Origin: Komagataeibacter saccharivorans
Lineage (GTDB): Bacteria; Pseudomonadota; Alphaproteobacteria; Acetobacterales; Acetobacteraceae
Reading direction: 5' to 3'
Assembly (NCBI RefSeq): GCF_003207825.1
Contig: NZ_NKTY01000010.1
Span: 40,157 to 104,156 of the forward strand
Length of the DNA: 64,000 nucleotides
The notes beneath the pieces were generated by a model. The model ran no database searches, was not told the origin of the DNA, and saw nothing but the letters and a program-made list of their open reading frames with translations. Shown here piece after piece: positions 37,910 to 46,439 of the stretch. Positions within the stretch are counted from its first letter, which is position 1; each line of letters opens with the position of its first letter. Position numbers and translations under genes: made by a program.

Positions 37910-38860
37910 ATGTTTTCCAGTGAGCAGAAATCGGCAATCGAGGCAGCCCGCGCCGGGTGGGCGCAGACACGCCGCCTTGTCGTACCCGCGATGGAAGACG
38001 TGCTGTATGCCCCCGTCCCCGTACTGGAAACCGGCTTCGTCCGCGCGGTGGACTACATGGGTGGCGATAGCGGCGTGGTGCAGGGTGCCCGCGTATCCTA
38101 TGGCAAGGGCACGCGCAGCACGTCCGATGACCGGGGGCTGATCCGCTATCTCATGCGCCACCGCCACACCAGCCCGTTCGAGCTGGCCGTGCTGAAGCTG
38201 CATGTGCGCGCACCCATTTTTGTCACGCGCCAGTGGTTCCGCCACCGCACCGCCAGCATCAATGAATACTCGGCGCGCTATTCCGTGCTGGAAAAGGAAT
38301 TCTACTTCCCCCGGCCCGAAGACATCGCCACCCAGTCCACCAACAACAAGCAGGGACGTGCCGACAGCCTGCCCCCCGAACAGGCGCAGCAGGTACTCGA
38401 CATCCTGCGCGATGACGCCTCGCGCTGCTACGACCATTATGTGGATCTGCTCAACGAGGACGAAAACGGACAGACGCGCGACCCCTCCCGCCCGTCGGTG
38501 GCCCGCGAACTGGCCCGCATGAACCTGCCGGTCAACATCATGACGCAGTTCTACTGGCAGATTAACCTGTGGAACCTGCTGCATTTCCTGCGCCTTCGCG
38601 CCGACAGCCACGCCCAGTACGAAATCCGCGCCTATGCGGACGCCATTCTGGGCCTTGTCGAAAAATGGGCGCCGCTGACATTCGAAGCCTTCACCGATTA
38701 CATGCGCGATGCGGTGCTGCTGTCCGGTCCGGCGCTGCGCGTGCTGCGTGCGGCCATGAGCGGCGAGCCGGTCGATCCGGCGGCGCAGGGGCTGTCCAAG
38801 CGCGAGATCCGCGAACTGGCTGAGATGTTTCCCGAAATCGCGCCCCGGCTGACGGTCTGA
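37910..38860 (+). CDS. thyX: flavin-dependent thymidylate synthase
   Basis: 316 residues. Makes dTMP from dUMP using methylene-tetrahydrofolate and FAD. The ThyX signature RHRTASINEYSARY is at 111-124, and LMRHRHTSPFE at 82-91 is the other FAD/dUMP-site block. AGGA lies just upstream of the ATG. It is a single gene, divergent from ssrA. A GC-rich 8-bp inverted repeat at 38895-38932 downstream may help end the transcript. Confidence 0.96.
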   Translation: MFSSEQKSAIEAARAGWAQTRRLVVPAMEDVLYAPVPVLETGFVRAVDYMGGDSGVVQGARVSYGKGTRSTSDDRGLIRYLMRHRHTSPFELAVLKLHVRAPIFVTRQWFRHRTASINEYSARYSVLEKEFYFPRPEDIATQSTNNKQGRADSLPPEQAQQVLDILRDDASRCYDHYVDLLNEDENGQTRDPSRPSVARELARMNLPVNIMTQFYWQINLWNLLHFLRLRADSHAQYEIRAYADAILGLVEKWAPLTFEAFTDYMRDAVLLSGPALRVLRAAMSGEPVDPAAQGLSKREIRELAEMFPEIAPRLTV

Positions 38861-39196
38861 CCCCCGGCTCCGGTCAATAAACCGTGATGAGCCACCACAG
38901 CCAGCACGGCCCGTCATGGCCATGGGCTGTGGATTCTACGTCACACTTCATGGGGCAATTCCACCGGCATGGCCTGCATATGGCGGTTGCCATCGCCGGT
39001 TAGCCCCCATGTTGCTGCTGCAATGCAGACACAATATGCCCGTGATCCCATGGCAAGCGGATTGCACAACAGCATTCCCATGCTAGAGAGTGACGCAAGA
39101 AAGGGCGTTGCGCCCGGTTCAGGATTCTTCAAACGCATTGGGCCATTCCGCCATCACATGGCGGGGAAGCGAAGACAGAGGGAAGCGGAAACGAGC
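38861..39196. other. intergenic region between thyX and mlaA (336 bp)
   Basis: Contains the inverted repeat CCACAGCC...GGCTGTGG (38895-38932) without a T-run, and a possible promoter-like TTGCAC...TAGAG pair around 39061-39087. No gene is supported; the mlaA frame is open further upstream but the lipoprotein signal fixes its start at 39197. Confidence 0.4.
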
Positions 39197-40015
39197 ATGC
39201 GAGCAGAGACAGGATCGAATTCTTGGTCGTCCCGCCCGTTCCCGTCCCTGCGTCGTTCGGCGATTCGCGTCGCAGGGGTGGCACTCGGCCTGCTCGGACT
39301 TGCCGGATGTGCGGCCCCCCCGCCCACCGATCCGGATGCGCTGGCTGAATACAAGGAAGCCAACGACAAATACGAAAAGCTGAACCGCAAGGCCTTCGAT
39401 GTGACGATGTGGGCCAACAAATATACCCTGCGCCCGGTCGCCAAGGCCTATATCTGGGCCGTGCCGCGCCCGCTGCGCAATTCGTTCGGCAGTCTGTACC
39501 AGACCATGAACGAACCCGTCGTGTTCTTCAACGACGTGGGCGCGGGCAAGCCGCGCCGCGCGGGCGACGCCTTCGTACGCTGGTGCATCAACATGACGGC
39601 GGGCATCGGCGGGCTGATCGACGTTGCGAACTATGCCGGTTACAAGCACCATGACAACGACGCCGGCCTGACGCTGGCGACATGGGGCGTGCCGTCCGGG
39701 CCTTACCTGTTCCTGCCGGTGCTGGGTCCGTCCTCGTTCCGTGACGGGATCGGCTATGGTATCGATACCGGCCTGTCACCGTGGAACTACGTGCCCCGGG
39801 GCTATGGACTGATCACCTTCAACTGGGCCTATAACATCATGGGCACCATCAACGGCATGGCAACCAACGTTGATGCGCTCGATCAGGTCATGAAGGATTC
39901 GCTCGATCCCTATGCCACCATCCGCAGCGCCTACCAGCAGCAGCGGCAGGCCATGGCCGAAGCCATAAAGAACGACCACCGGGCCACCGTGCCCGACTGG
40001 TACCACACAAGATAA
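39197..40015 (+). CDS. mlaA: MlaA (VacJ) outer-membrane lipoprotein
   Basis: 272 residues. Lipoprotein signal peptide with lipobox LAGC ending at Cys38. Family blocks: DKYEKLNRKAFDVTMWANKY, YQTMNEPVVFFNDVGAGKPRRA, GVPSGPYLFLPVLGPSSFRDGIG. MlaA removes phospholipids from the outer leaflet of the outer membrane and passes them to MlaC. It is followed after 18 bp by mlaC. The start is chosen because it gives a normal lipoprotein signal. Confidence 0.94.
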   Translation: MRAETGSNSWSSRPFPSLRRSAIRVAGVALGLLGLAGCAAPPPTDPDALAEYKEANDKYEKLNRKAFDVTMWANKYTLRPVAKAYIWAVPRPLRNSFGSLYQTMNEPVVFFNDVGAGKPRRAGDAFVRWCINMTAGIGGLIDVANYAGYKHHDNDAGLTLATWGVPSGPYLFLPVLGPSSFRDGIGYGIDTGLSPWNYVPRGYGLITFNWAYNIMGTINGMATNVDALDQVMKDSLDPYATIRSAYQQQRQAMAEAIKNDHRATVPDWYHTR

Positions 40016-40033
40016 CCAAAAAGGGATACAGCG

Positions 40034-40648
40034 ATGCAGACAGCCATCCCCCGTCGCCACGCACTGGCTCTGCTGGCAACCTGTGCCGCCACGCCTGTTG
40101 CCTCAGCATGGGCGGTTGATGCACTCACGCAGGCCCGTTCCTTTGTCTCCATGTTCGGTAACAAGCTGGTCGGCATCGTCAACAGCGACATGCCACTGGA
40201 AAAGAAGAAGCAGGACATCCTGCCCCTTCTCAACCAGTACGTCGATGTGGACGCCATCGGGCGTTACTGCCTTGGCCGCTACTGGCGCATCGCAACCCCC
40301 GAACAGCAGGCACGCTACATCAAGCTGTTCCATGAAGTGCTGGTCAACGCCATTACCGACAAGATCGGCGACTACCGTGGCGTGACATTCGTGGTCGGCA
40401 CAAGTGCCCCGTCCGGTGACGATACGGCGGTGTCCACCGTCATCAACCGTCCCGGCCAGCCGGGTGCCGATACGCAGTGGATCATCAGCACCGCAAGCGG
40501 CAGCCCCAAGGTCGTCGATGTGGTGGGCGAAGGCGCGAGCCTGCGCCTGACGCAGCGGCAGGACTACAGCTCCTTCATCGCGCGCAACAGCGGCAATGTG
40601 GATGCGCTGCTGCATGCGCTCGACAAGCAGATCGCCAACCACCACTGA
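40034..40648 (+). CDS. mlaC: MlaC-family periplasmic phospholipid-binding protein
   Basis: 204 residues with a signal peptide (RRHALALLATCAATPVASAWA). Segments MPLEKKKQDILPLLNQYVDVD, GRYCLGRYWRIATPEQQARY and FHEVLVNAITDKIGDY belong to the MlaC/Ttg2D family, which shuttles phospholipids between MlaA and the inner-membrane MlaFEDB complex. The mlaFEDB genes are not in this window. Co-transcribed with mlaA, followed by a terminator. Confidence 0.93.
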   Translation: MQTAIPRRHALALLATCAATPVASAWAVDALTQARSFVSMFGNKLVGIVNSDMPLEKKKQDILPLLNQYVDVDAIGRYCLGRYWRIATPEQQARYIKLFHEVLVNAITDKIGDYRGVTFVVGTSAPSGDDTAVSTVINRPGQPGADTQWIISTASGSPKVVDVVGEGASLRLTQRQDYSSFIARNSGNVDALLHALDKQIANHH

Positions 40649-40691
40649 TCCCTGTGCCTGCCCGTCATCAACGCGGGCAGATGGACGCCAG

Positions 40692-40721
40692 AAAGCCGGT
40701 AGCATTCCTACCGGCTTTTTT
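40692..40721 (+). terminator. Rho-independent terminator after mlaC
   Basis: 11-bp stem (40692-40702 and 40708-40718) with five-base loop, ending in six T. It closes the mlaA-mlaC transcript and lies just before the 3' end of the convergent GNAT gene. Confidence 0.92.
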
Positions 40722-40734
40722 AATGCAGGTTCAT

Positions 40735-41277
40735 TTAATGCAGGCGGGCGGCATCCGTCCCGGTACGCACGCTCTGATAGAGCAGGATGTTTTCGCCCCC
40801 CGGCACGGGCTGCGCATCGCATACGCTCATGCCCGCCCCGCCAAAGACCTGCCGGGCCATGATGTCGCTTTCCCTTACATAGGAAATGATCCGCCTGACG
40901 CCCCCTTCATGGGCAAAGGCCAGCGCCAGACTGGCGGCTTCGCGCGACAGGCCGGGTTCACGGGCCTGCGGGACAATGGCGAACTGCAGTTCGTGACAGT
41001 CAGGTGACGTGGCGGAAGGCTGGACCCCCGCCAGACCGATAAAACGGTCCTGCTGGCGGATGGTGAACATGCCAACACCTTCCCGCCCCCATGTCATGAG
41101 ATCGGTCATCATGTCCTGTTCACTCAGGACACGATTGGATACTCCGGTCGCCAGTCGACCGGATACCCCGGCGCTGGCCTTGAGCCGCGCCACATCTTCC
41201 AGATCAGCCCAAGAAACCGGATCAAGCCGCATCCGGCCTGTCTGTATGCGGTATCTGCCACCCATGGCTGCCTCCAT
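40735..41277 (-). CDS. GNAT-family N-acetyltransferase (RimJ/RimL-like)
   Basis: 180 residues. The pattern RMRLDPVSWADLEDVARLKA at the start, FIGLAGVQP in the middle, LQFAIVPQAREPGLSREAASLALAFA for the acetyl-CoA region and VRRIISYVRESDIMARQVFGGAGM resembles the Acetyltransf_3/RimJ group. The usual R-x-x-G-x-G/A loop is altered to REPGLSREA. Acceptor unknown. Downstream of ettA on the same strand with 62 bp between. Confidence 0.8.
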   Translation of the reverse strand: MEAAMGGRYRIQTGRMRLDPVSWADLEDVARLKASAGVSGRLATGVSNRVLSEQDMMTDLMTWGREGVGMFTIRQQDRFIGLAGVQPSATSPDCHELQFAIVPQAREPGLSREAASLALAFAHEGGVRRIISYVRESDIMARQVFGGAGMSVCDAQPVPGGENILLYQSVRTGTDAARLH

Positions 41278-41339
41278 CCCGGCAGGGTTTATCGACCTGC
41301 CGTTATTGACGCAGATAACAGGGCGGGTGGCAAATGGAA

Positions 41340-43019
41340 TCAGCGTTCGATGGGACGGTACTTGATCCGGCTCGGCTCGGTCGCGTCCGGTCCCAGGCGG
41401 CGGCGCTTGTCTTCCTCATAGGCCTGGAAGTTGCCTTCGAACCATTCGACGTGGCTGTCGCCCTCGAAGGCGAGGATGTGGGTCGCCAGACGGTCAAGGA
41501 ACCAGCGGTCATGGCTGATGATGACCGCGCAGCCCGCGAACTCGGCCAGTGCGTCTTCCAGTGCGCGCAGGGTGTCAACGTCAAGGTCGTTTGTCGGCTC
41601 ATCGAGCAGGATGACATTGCTTTCCTGCCGCAGCATCTTGGCCAGATGTACGCGGTTACGCTCACCACCCGACAGGACGCCAACCTTTTTCTGCTGGTCC
41701 GGTCCCTTGAAGTTGAAGGCCCCGACATAGGCGCGTGACGGCACAGCGCGCTTGCCAAGGTAGATCACGTCCGTCCCGCCGGAGATTTCCTCCCACACGG
41801 TCTTGTCGTCATCCAGGCTGAAACGCGACTGGTCAACATAACCCAGCTTGACCGTCTCGCCGATGGTAAGCGACCCGCTATCGGGCGTTTCCTGCCCCAT
41901 GATCATCTTGAACAGCGTGGATTTACCCGCACCGTTCGGCCCGATCACGCCCACGATCCCACCGGGCGGCAGCTTGAAGCTCAGGTCATCGATCAGCAGG
42001 CGGTTGCCGAAGCCCTTGCGCAGGTCCTCCGCCTCGATCACGGTGCCACCCAGACGCGGGCCGGGCGGGATGACGATATCGGCCACGCCACCGGCCTTCT
42101 CGGCGTTCTGGGCCAGCATTTCCTCATACCGCGCGATACGGGACTTGCTCTTGGCCTGACGCGCCTTGGGGGAGGAGCCAATCCACTCCTGCTCGGCGGC
42201 AAGGGCGCGCTGGCGTGCGCTTTCCTCTTTCTCTTCCTGCGCAAGGCGCTTGCGCTTCTGCGTCAGCCACGACGAGTAGTTGCCCTCGAACGGATAGCCA
42301 CGGCCGCGTTCGAGTTCCAGAATCCAGTTGGTGACGTTATCGAGGAAGTAACGGTCATGGGTAATGACCATCACCGTGCCCTCGTAGTCACGCAGCGTCT
42401 TTTCCAGCCACGATACGCTCTCGGCATCAAGGTGGTTGGTCGGTTCGTCAAGCAGCAGCAGGTCAGGCTTTTCGAGCAGCAGGCGGCACAGGGCCACACG
42501 GCGGCGCTCACCACCGGACAGCTTGTCCACCGGGCTGTCGGCAGGCGGGCAGCGCAGGGCCTCAAGGGCGATTTCCAGCTTGCGGTCCAGTTCCCAGCCG
42601 TCGCCCGCGTCGATCACTTCCTGCAGTTCGGCCTGTTCGGCCAGCAGGGTGTTCATCTCGTCATCGGACATGGGTTCGGCGAACTTCATCGAAATTTCGT
42701 TGAAGCGGTCCACGGCCTTTTTCAGCTCACCAAAGCCCAGCGCCACGTTCTCGCCAACGGTCAGGCTTTCGTCCAGCTTGGGTTCCTGTTCCAGATAACC
42801 CACGCGGGCACCTTCGGCGGCCCATGCCTCGCCACCGAATTCCTTTTCCACGCCCGCCATGATCTTGAGCAGCGTGGACTTACCCGCACCGTTGACGCCC
42901 AGAACACCAATCTTGACGCCAGGCAGAAAGGACAGGGTGATACCCTTGAAGACTTCACGCCCACCCGGATACGCCTTGGTCAGGTCCTTCATCACATAGA
43001 CATATTGCGTGGCGGCCAT
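41340..43019 (-). CDS. ettA: energy-dependent translational throttle protein (ABC-F ATPase)
   Basis: 559 residues from ATG 43019, which has AGGAG nine bases upstream. Soluble tandem ABC ATPase that binds the ribosomal E site and gates initial elongation according to ATP/ADP. Walker A motifs [12 protein letters not shown] and [12 protein letters not shown], signatures [15 protein letters not shown] and [15 protein letters not shown]; the arm and P-site-tRNA-interaction linker lie between the domains. The EttA-type start [18 protein letters not shown] supports the subgroup. It is 100 bp downstream of a tRNA on the same strand. Confidence 0.95.
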   Translation of the reverse strand: MAATQYVYVMKDLTKAYPGGREVFKGITLSFLPGVKIGVLGVNGAGKSTLLKIMAGVEKEFGGEAWAAEGARVGYLEQEPKLDESLTVGENVALGFGELKKAVDRFNEISMKFAEPMSDDEMNTLLAEQAELQEVIDAGDGWELDRKLEIALEALRCPPADSPVDKLSGGERRRVALCRLLLEKPDLLLLDEPTNHLDAESVSWLEKTLRDYEGTVMVITHDRYFLDNVTNWILELERGRGYPFEGNYSSWLTQKRKRLAQEEKEESARQRALAAEQEWIGSSPKARQAKSKSRIARYEEMLAQNAEKAGGVADIVIPPGPRLGGTVIEAEDLRKGFGNRLLIDDLSFKLPPGGIVGVIGPNGAGKSTLFKMIMGQETPDSGSLTIGETVKLGYVDQSRFSLDDDKTVWEEISGGTDVIYLGKRAVPSRAYVGAFNFKGPDQQKKVGVLSGGERNRVHLAKMLRQESNVILLDEPTNDLDVDTLRALEDALAEFAGCAVIISHDRWFLDRLATHILAFEGDSHVEWFEGNFQAYEEDKRRRLGPDATEPSRIKYRPIER

Positions 43020-43119
43020 GACGGTCGGCTCCTGATAACTGAGAGAAAATGGCAAGTGACCCGCACCACACGATCGGGCGCGGGACGCGCCACAGTGCAG
43101 TGCTGCATGCTAAAGAGCC

Positions 43120-43193
43120 TGCGCCCGGCAGGACTTGAACCCGCAACCAAGCCGTTATGAGCGGCCCGCTCTAACCAATTGAGCTACGGGCGC
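43120..43193 (-). tRNA. tRNA with CAU anticodon (probably tRNA-Ile2)
   Basis: Full cloverleaf on the minus strand: 7-bp acceptor stem GCGCCCG/CGGGCGC, D arm GCTCAATTGGTTAGAGC, anticodon stem GGCCG/CGGCT (one G-U) with loop CTCATAA (anticodon CAT), T arm with GGTTCAAGTCC, discriminator A, no encoded CCA. The CTTGGTTGC variable region and TTCAAGTCC T loop resemble bacterial tRNA-Ile2 (lysidine-modified) more than elongator tRNA-Met, but the anticodon alone does not decide. Confidence 0.9.
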
Positions 43194-43433
43194 GCAGGCA
43201 GCCCCTGATCTCGCGCATGTGGAGGGATTTGGCAAGATCCATGCACCCATTTCCACGCATTTTTTCCATGCCGTCCAGCCGCAATGGCAAAAGGAAGCAT
43301 GATGCGCGGCACATGCCGGCAGAACATGGCTTGCGCGGCAAAGCGTGGGGGCTATACCGTCACCGCCGTAAAATCACGCCGCGACAGCATGCTGTTACGG
43401 CACAGCACACAGGCAGCAGGAGGTCTGGAAGCA

Positions 43434-43961
43434 ATGGACGTATCAAAGATTTCACCCGGCAAGGACGTTCCCGACGACATCAATGTCGTCATCGAGATCC
43501 CGCAGGGTTCCGGCGTCAAATACGAGATCGACAAGGACAGCGGCGCGGTCGTGGTCGACCGTATCCTGTTCACGCCCATGGTCTATCCCGCAGCCTATGG
43601 CTTCATCCCCAACACGCTGGCCGCCGATGGCGACCCGACCGACGCGCTGGTGCTGATGCCTGCCGCCGTGGTGCCCGGCTGCGTGGTGCGCGCGCGTCCC
43701 ATCGGCATGCTGAAGATGGAAGACGAAAGCGGACAGGATGAAAAGATCATCTGCGTCCCGCACGACAAGGTCCACCCCTACTATTCCAAGGTGGAGAAGC
43801 TGGAAGACCTGCCCGAGATCGTGCTGAAGGAAATCGAGCATTTCTTCACCCGTTACAAGGACCTGGAAAAGGGCAAGTGGGTCAAGGTATCGGGCTGGGC
43901 CGACAAGAAGGCCGCCGGTGAGGCGATTGTTGAATCCATCAAGGCCGTAGCGGGCAAGTAA
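43434..43961 (+). CDS. ppa: inorganic pyrophosphatase (family I)
   Basis: 175 residues from ATG 43434 (AGGAGG about ten bases upstream). Hydrolyses pyrophosphate to phosphate. The signature DGDPTDALVL carries metal-binding aspartates; VIEIPQGSGVKYEIDKDSG and VDRILFTPMVYPAAYGFIP are the substrate-binding blocks. Cytoplasmic. Single gene, convergent with the glycosyltransferase operon. Confidence 0.96.
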   Translation: MDVSKISPGKDVPDDINVVIEIPQGSGVKYEIDKDSGAVVVDRILFTPMVYPAAYGFIPNTLAADGDPTDALVLMPAAVVPGCVVRARPIGMLKMEDESGQDEKIICVPHDKVHPYYSKVEKLEDLPEIVLKEIEHFFTRYKDLEKGKWVKVSGWADKKAAGEAIVESIKAVAGK

Positions 43962-43976
43962 GCCCCAGGGTGCAGC

Positions 43977-44001
43977 CGCCGGGTCCGTCGGGATCCGGCG
44001 G
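43977..44001. repeat. GC-rich inverted repeat between convergent genes
   Basis: About 11-bp near-perfect arms (CCGCCGGGTCC and its complement with one mismatch) around a 2-3 base loop, between the ppa stop and the glycosyltransferase stop. No T-run; possibly a bidirectional terminator. Confidence 0.4.
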
Positions 44002-45255
44002 TCAGGCCACGTCGCACAGCGCGGGCCGCCCGCCACAGGCCACAAGCTGGCCGATCAGCCAGTGATAGCGGTCCAGATAGTTACGCATGTCCAGCGTGGC
44101 GACTGCGTGTTCGCGCACGCTGGCGCGCAGCCTGCGGGCCAGCCGCCGGTCTTCCAGCAGTTCCACAACGCCATCGGCGATACGCTGCGGTTCAAGGAAG
44201 GGGACAAGGCGCGCAGTTACGCCATCACGGAGGAATTCCTCCACCGGGGCCGTCCGGCTGCCCACAATGGCGCAGCCACAGGCCATGGCCTCGCGCAGCG
44301 ACCATGACACCACGAACGGATATGTCAGATAGACATGCGCGTCCGAACGCTGCAGCAGGCGGCAGAAACTGCCATAATCCACGCGCCCGGCAAAATGGAC
44401 CCGTTCCATATCCAGTGTCCGGCCGACTTCGGCCATCATATGCGCCCGCCACGTCATCCCGCCCGGTGCCCGCGCGCCATAGCTGACGCCATCCCCCCCC
44501 ACGACAATGACCCGTGCATCCGGCCTGTGTTCAAGGATACGCGGCAGCGCACGCATGAAAACATGGAAACCCCGATAGGGCTCCAGATCCCGCGCGACAT
44601 AGGTGACCAGCTTTTCCCCCGGCCGGACATGAATGTTGCCCAGCGTAAAGGACTGCATGCGCGCATGGGGATCGGGCACGCATTTTTCCAGATCCACTCC
44701 TTCAGGGATCAGGGTCAGGCGGTCGCGCGCCCAGTCGGGATAGGTATCGCGCTGGAAATGGGTCGGGGTATGCCCCCAGCCTGATCCGGCCAGCGCCAGA
44801 AGGTTGAGCGTATTGCGGGCACGGATCAGGGGGGCCACGGTGGCTGGAGGTGCGAATTCCGGATCAAAACCCACATCCAGCCCCGTGGGCCGATAGAAGA
44901 ATTCATAATAGCCCAGTATCGGGACATCGGGGTACACATCGGGCAGGTCCAGCATCTCGCCCCAGCCGTGATGGCCGATGATGATATCGGGAACATAGCC
45001 CAGATCGCGCAGGGTACGCGCGGCACGCGCAACCGCCGCCGCACGCTGCATGCCCCTGGCCAGTTCATCCACCGGCGCGGGGGCATCCACACGCGCGGGT
45101 TGTGGCATGCGATACGATACCCGGCGTACGCCCGGTATCTGCATACGGCCCGATTCACTTATGAAAACAATCTCGTTGCCACCCTGCACCGTCAGGGCGC
45201 GCACGAGATGCACGAACTGGGCAGGAAAATTCTGGTGCACGAACAGGTATTTCAT
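44002..45255 (-). CDS. GT4-type glycosyltransferase
   Basis: 417 residues from ATG 45255 with AGGAG seven bases upstream. GT-B fold: N-terminal KYLFVHQNFPAQFVHLVRAL, and C-terminal nucleotide-sugar region with VTYVARDLEPYRGFHVFMRALP, VIVVGGDGVSYG, FAGRVDYGSFCRLLQRSDAHVYLTYPFVVSWSLREAMACG and a final EFLRDGVTARLV. The E-x7-E-like catalytic region is present as SWSLREAMACGCA. Donor and acceptor are unknown. Last gene of the secretion-glycosylation operon, 25 bp after the unknown protein. Confidence 0.88.
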   Translation of the reverse strand: MKYLFVHQNFPAQFVHLVRALTVQGGNEIVFISESGRMQIPGVRRVSYRMPQPARVDAPAPVDELARGMQRAAAVARAARTLRDLGYVPDIIIGHHGWGEMLDLPDVYPDVPILGYYEFFYRPTGLDVGFDPEFAPPATVAPLIRARNTLNLLALAGSGWGHTPTHFQRDTYPDWARDRLTLIPEGVDLEKCVPDPHARMQSFTLGNIHVRPGEKLVTYVARDLEPYRGFHVFMRALPRILEHRPDARVIVVGGDGVSYGARAPGGMTWRAHMMAEVGRTLDMERVHFAGRVDYGSFCRLLQRSDAHVYLTYPFVVSWSLREAMACGCAIVGSRTAPVEEFLRDGVTARLVPFLEPQRIADGVVELLEDRRLARRLRASVREHAVATLDMRNYLDRYHWLIGQLVACGGRPALCDVA

Positions 45256-45280
45256 AAGGAAGCTCCTGTCCTTGCCACCT

Positions 45281-46351
45281 TCATGATCCCGCTGGCTTAC
45301 GCCGCCGCGTAGCCCTACGCCGGCGGGGAGATGCGGATGCCACGGGGGCAGCCGCAGCTTTCCCCTGTGACATCCCTTCCACCACCAGATCATCGGACGT
45401 TTCCATCGACTGTTCCGCAGGCATCCGCCTTACCTGTCCCGGCGATGACCGGACCGGCTGGGTTGCGGGCGTCAGGGCAGCCAGAAGCGCTTCTTCCGCC
45501 GCATCTTCCGGTACGGATGGACGAAGCACGGAGCGGGACGGGCAGGGACGTAATTCAATACGGAACGCTTCCAGCGGCGCCTGTGTCGGGGCCATGACGG
45601 GCGCGTCTTCAGTCGGGCCGACACGGCTGCCATCAATGAAGCTGGCTTCGACCAGACAGGTGAACGCCGACGCCGCCTTCCCCTTCAGGCGGACCCGCAG
45701 GCCCAGTATGGGCAGCGCCATGCCCCGGCTGCCGCAATATTCCCCACCGCCAATCCATGGGGAAAACCAGTCCTGACCCAGAATGGCCTGATATTCCAGA
45801 TCATCCACCGCAACAGCACTGCCTGGCTGAATGGCGAATCCCTCCATCCATTGTCCACTGCCGGTTTTGCCCATCCATGCCCCAAGCGGGGCTTTTACAT
45901 CGCCCCGGCGCTGGATATGGGCGGTCATGCTTCCGTCATGATCCCCTGCCGGCAGGGCGGTCTCCGCAGGGTCGGGGTCGGATACAGGCGGTGCCACGCG
46001 TCCGGTCCCGCCGGACAGGCGGACCACCTGCAATCCGGGCAGGTCGCGGGCATGCTCCGTATCGCGGTAGGTCGTGACCAGAACTGCGGCGCCCCGCGCG
46101 GGTATGCGGACCAGCGCCGCGCCATCGCGCCCCCCGATCCAGCCATCCGCGTCGAACGTACTGACCTGCACCGCCGTCATTCCCGGCGGGGAACTGATCC
46201 GCATGCCTGACAGCCCGCCGGTCCGCATATCCGCCGGAGGAGCAGCATGGAAAATGCAGTATGTGCCTTCTGCCAGCCGTATGAGCCGGGCGGTGGCCTG
46301 TATCGTATCGGCCTGCCCCGTACGGGCGGCAGCGTGTCCGCTTTCCATCAC
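45281..46351 (-). CDS. protein of unknown function with ChW-like segment
   Basis: 356 residues, no signal peptide evident and rich in Gly, Ala and Pro. Two parts are visible. Residues about 20-115 look like a beta-rich domain (ISSPPGMTAVQVSTFDADG, LVTTYRDTEHARDLPGLQVV). Residues about 183-223 run LEYQAILGQDWFSPW, then IGGGEYCGSRGMALPILGLR and VRLKG, with the Y...W..W...G...G..G...(L)..L.V.L spacing that recalls clostridial ChW (hydrophobic-W) cell-surface repeats. The C-terminus is a basic tail (RRRRATRRRKP). No firm family. Between the two glycosyltransferase genes of the operon, 88 bp after the first. Confidence 0.7.
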   Translation of the reverse strand: MMESGHAAARTGQADTIQATARLIRLAEGTYCIFHAAPPADMRTGGLSGMRISSPPGMTAVQVSTFDADGWIGGRDGAALVRIPARGAAVLVTTYRDTEHARDLPGLQVVRLSGGTGRVAPPVSDPDPAETALPAGDHDGSMTAHIQRRGDVKAPLGAWMGKTGSGQWMEGFAIQPGSAVAVDDLEYQAILGQDWFSPWIGGGEYCGSRGMALPILGLRVRLKGKAASAFTCLVEASFIDGSRVGPTEDAPVMAPTQAPLEAFRIELRPCPSRSVLRPSVPEDAAEEALLAALTPATQPVRSSPGQVRRMPAEQSMETSDDLVVEGMSQGKAAAAPVASASPRRRRATRRRKPAGS

Positions 46352-46439
46352 CCTCTCTCCGCATTACGGAAAAAGGGGGGGAATACGGCGGGCTGACCGG
46401 CGGGAGAGATAGGGATCAAGACAGGCCTCTTTCCTGTGG

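Noticed and set aside
37688..38923. 411-codon minus-strand open frame opposite thyX
   Set aside because: ThyX motifs are in the other strand; this is a shadow.
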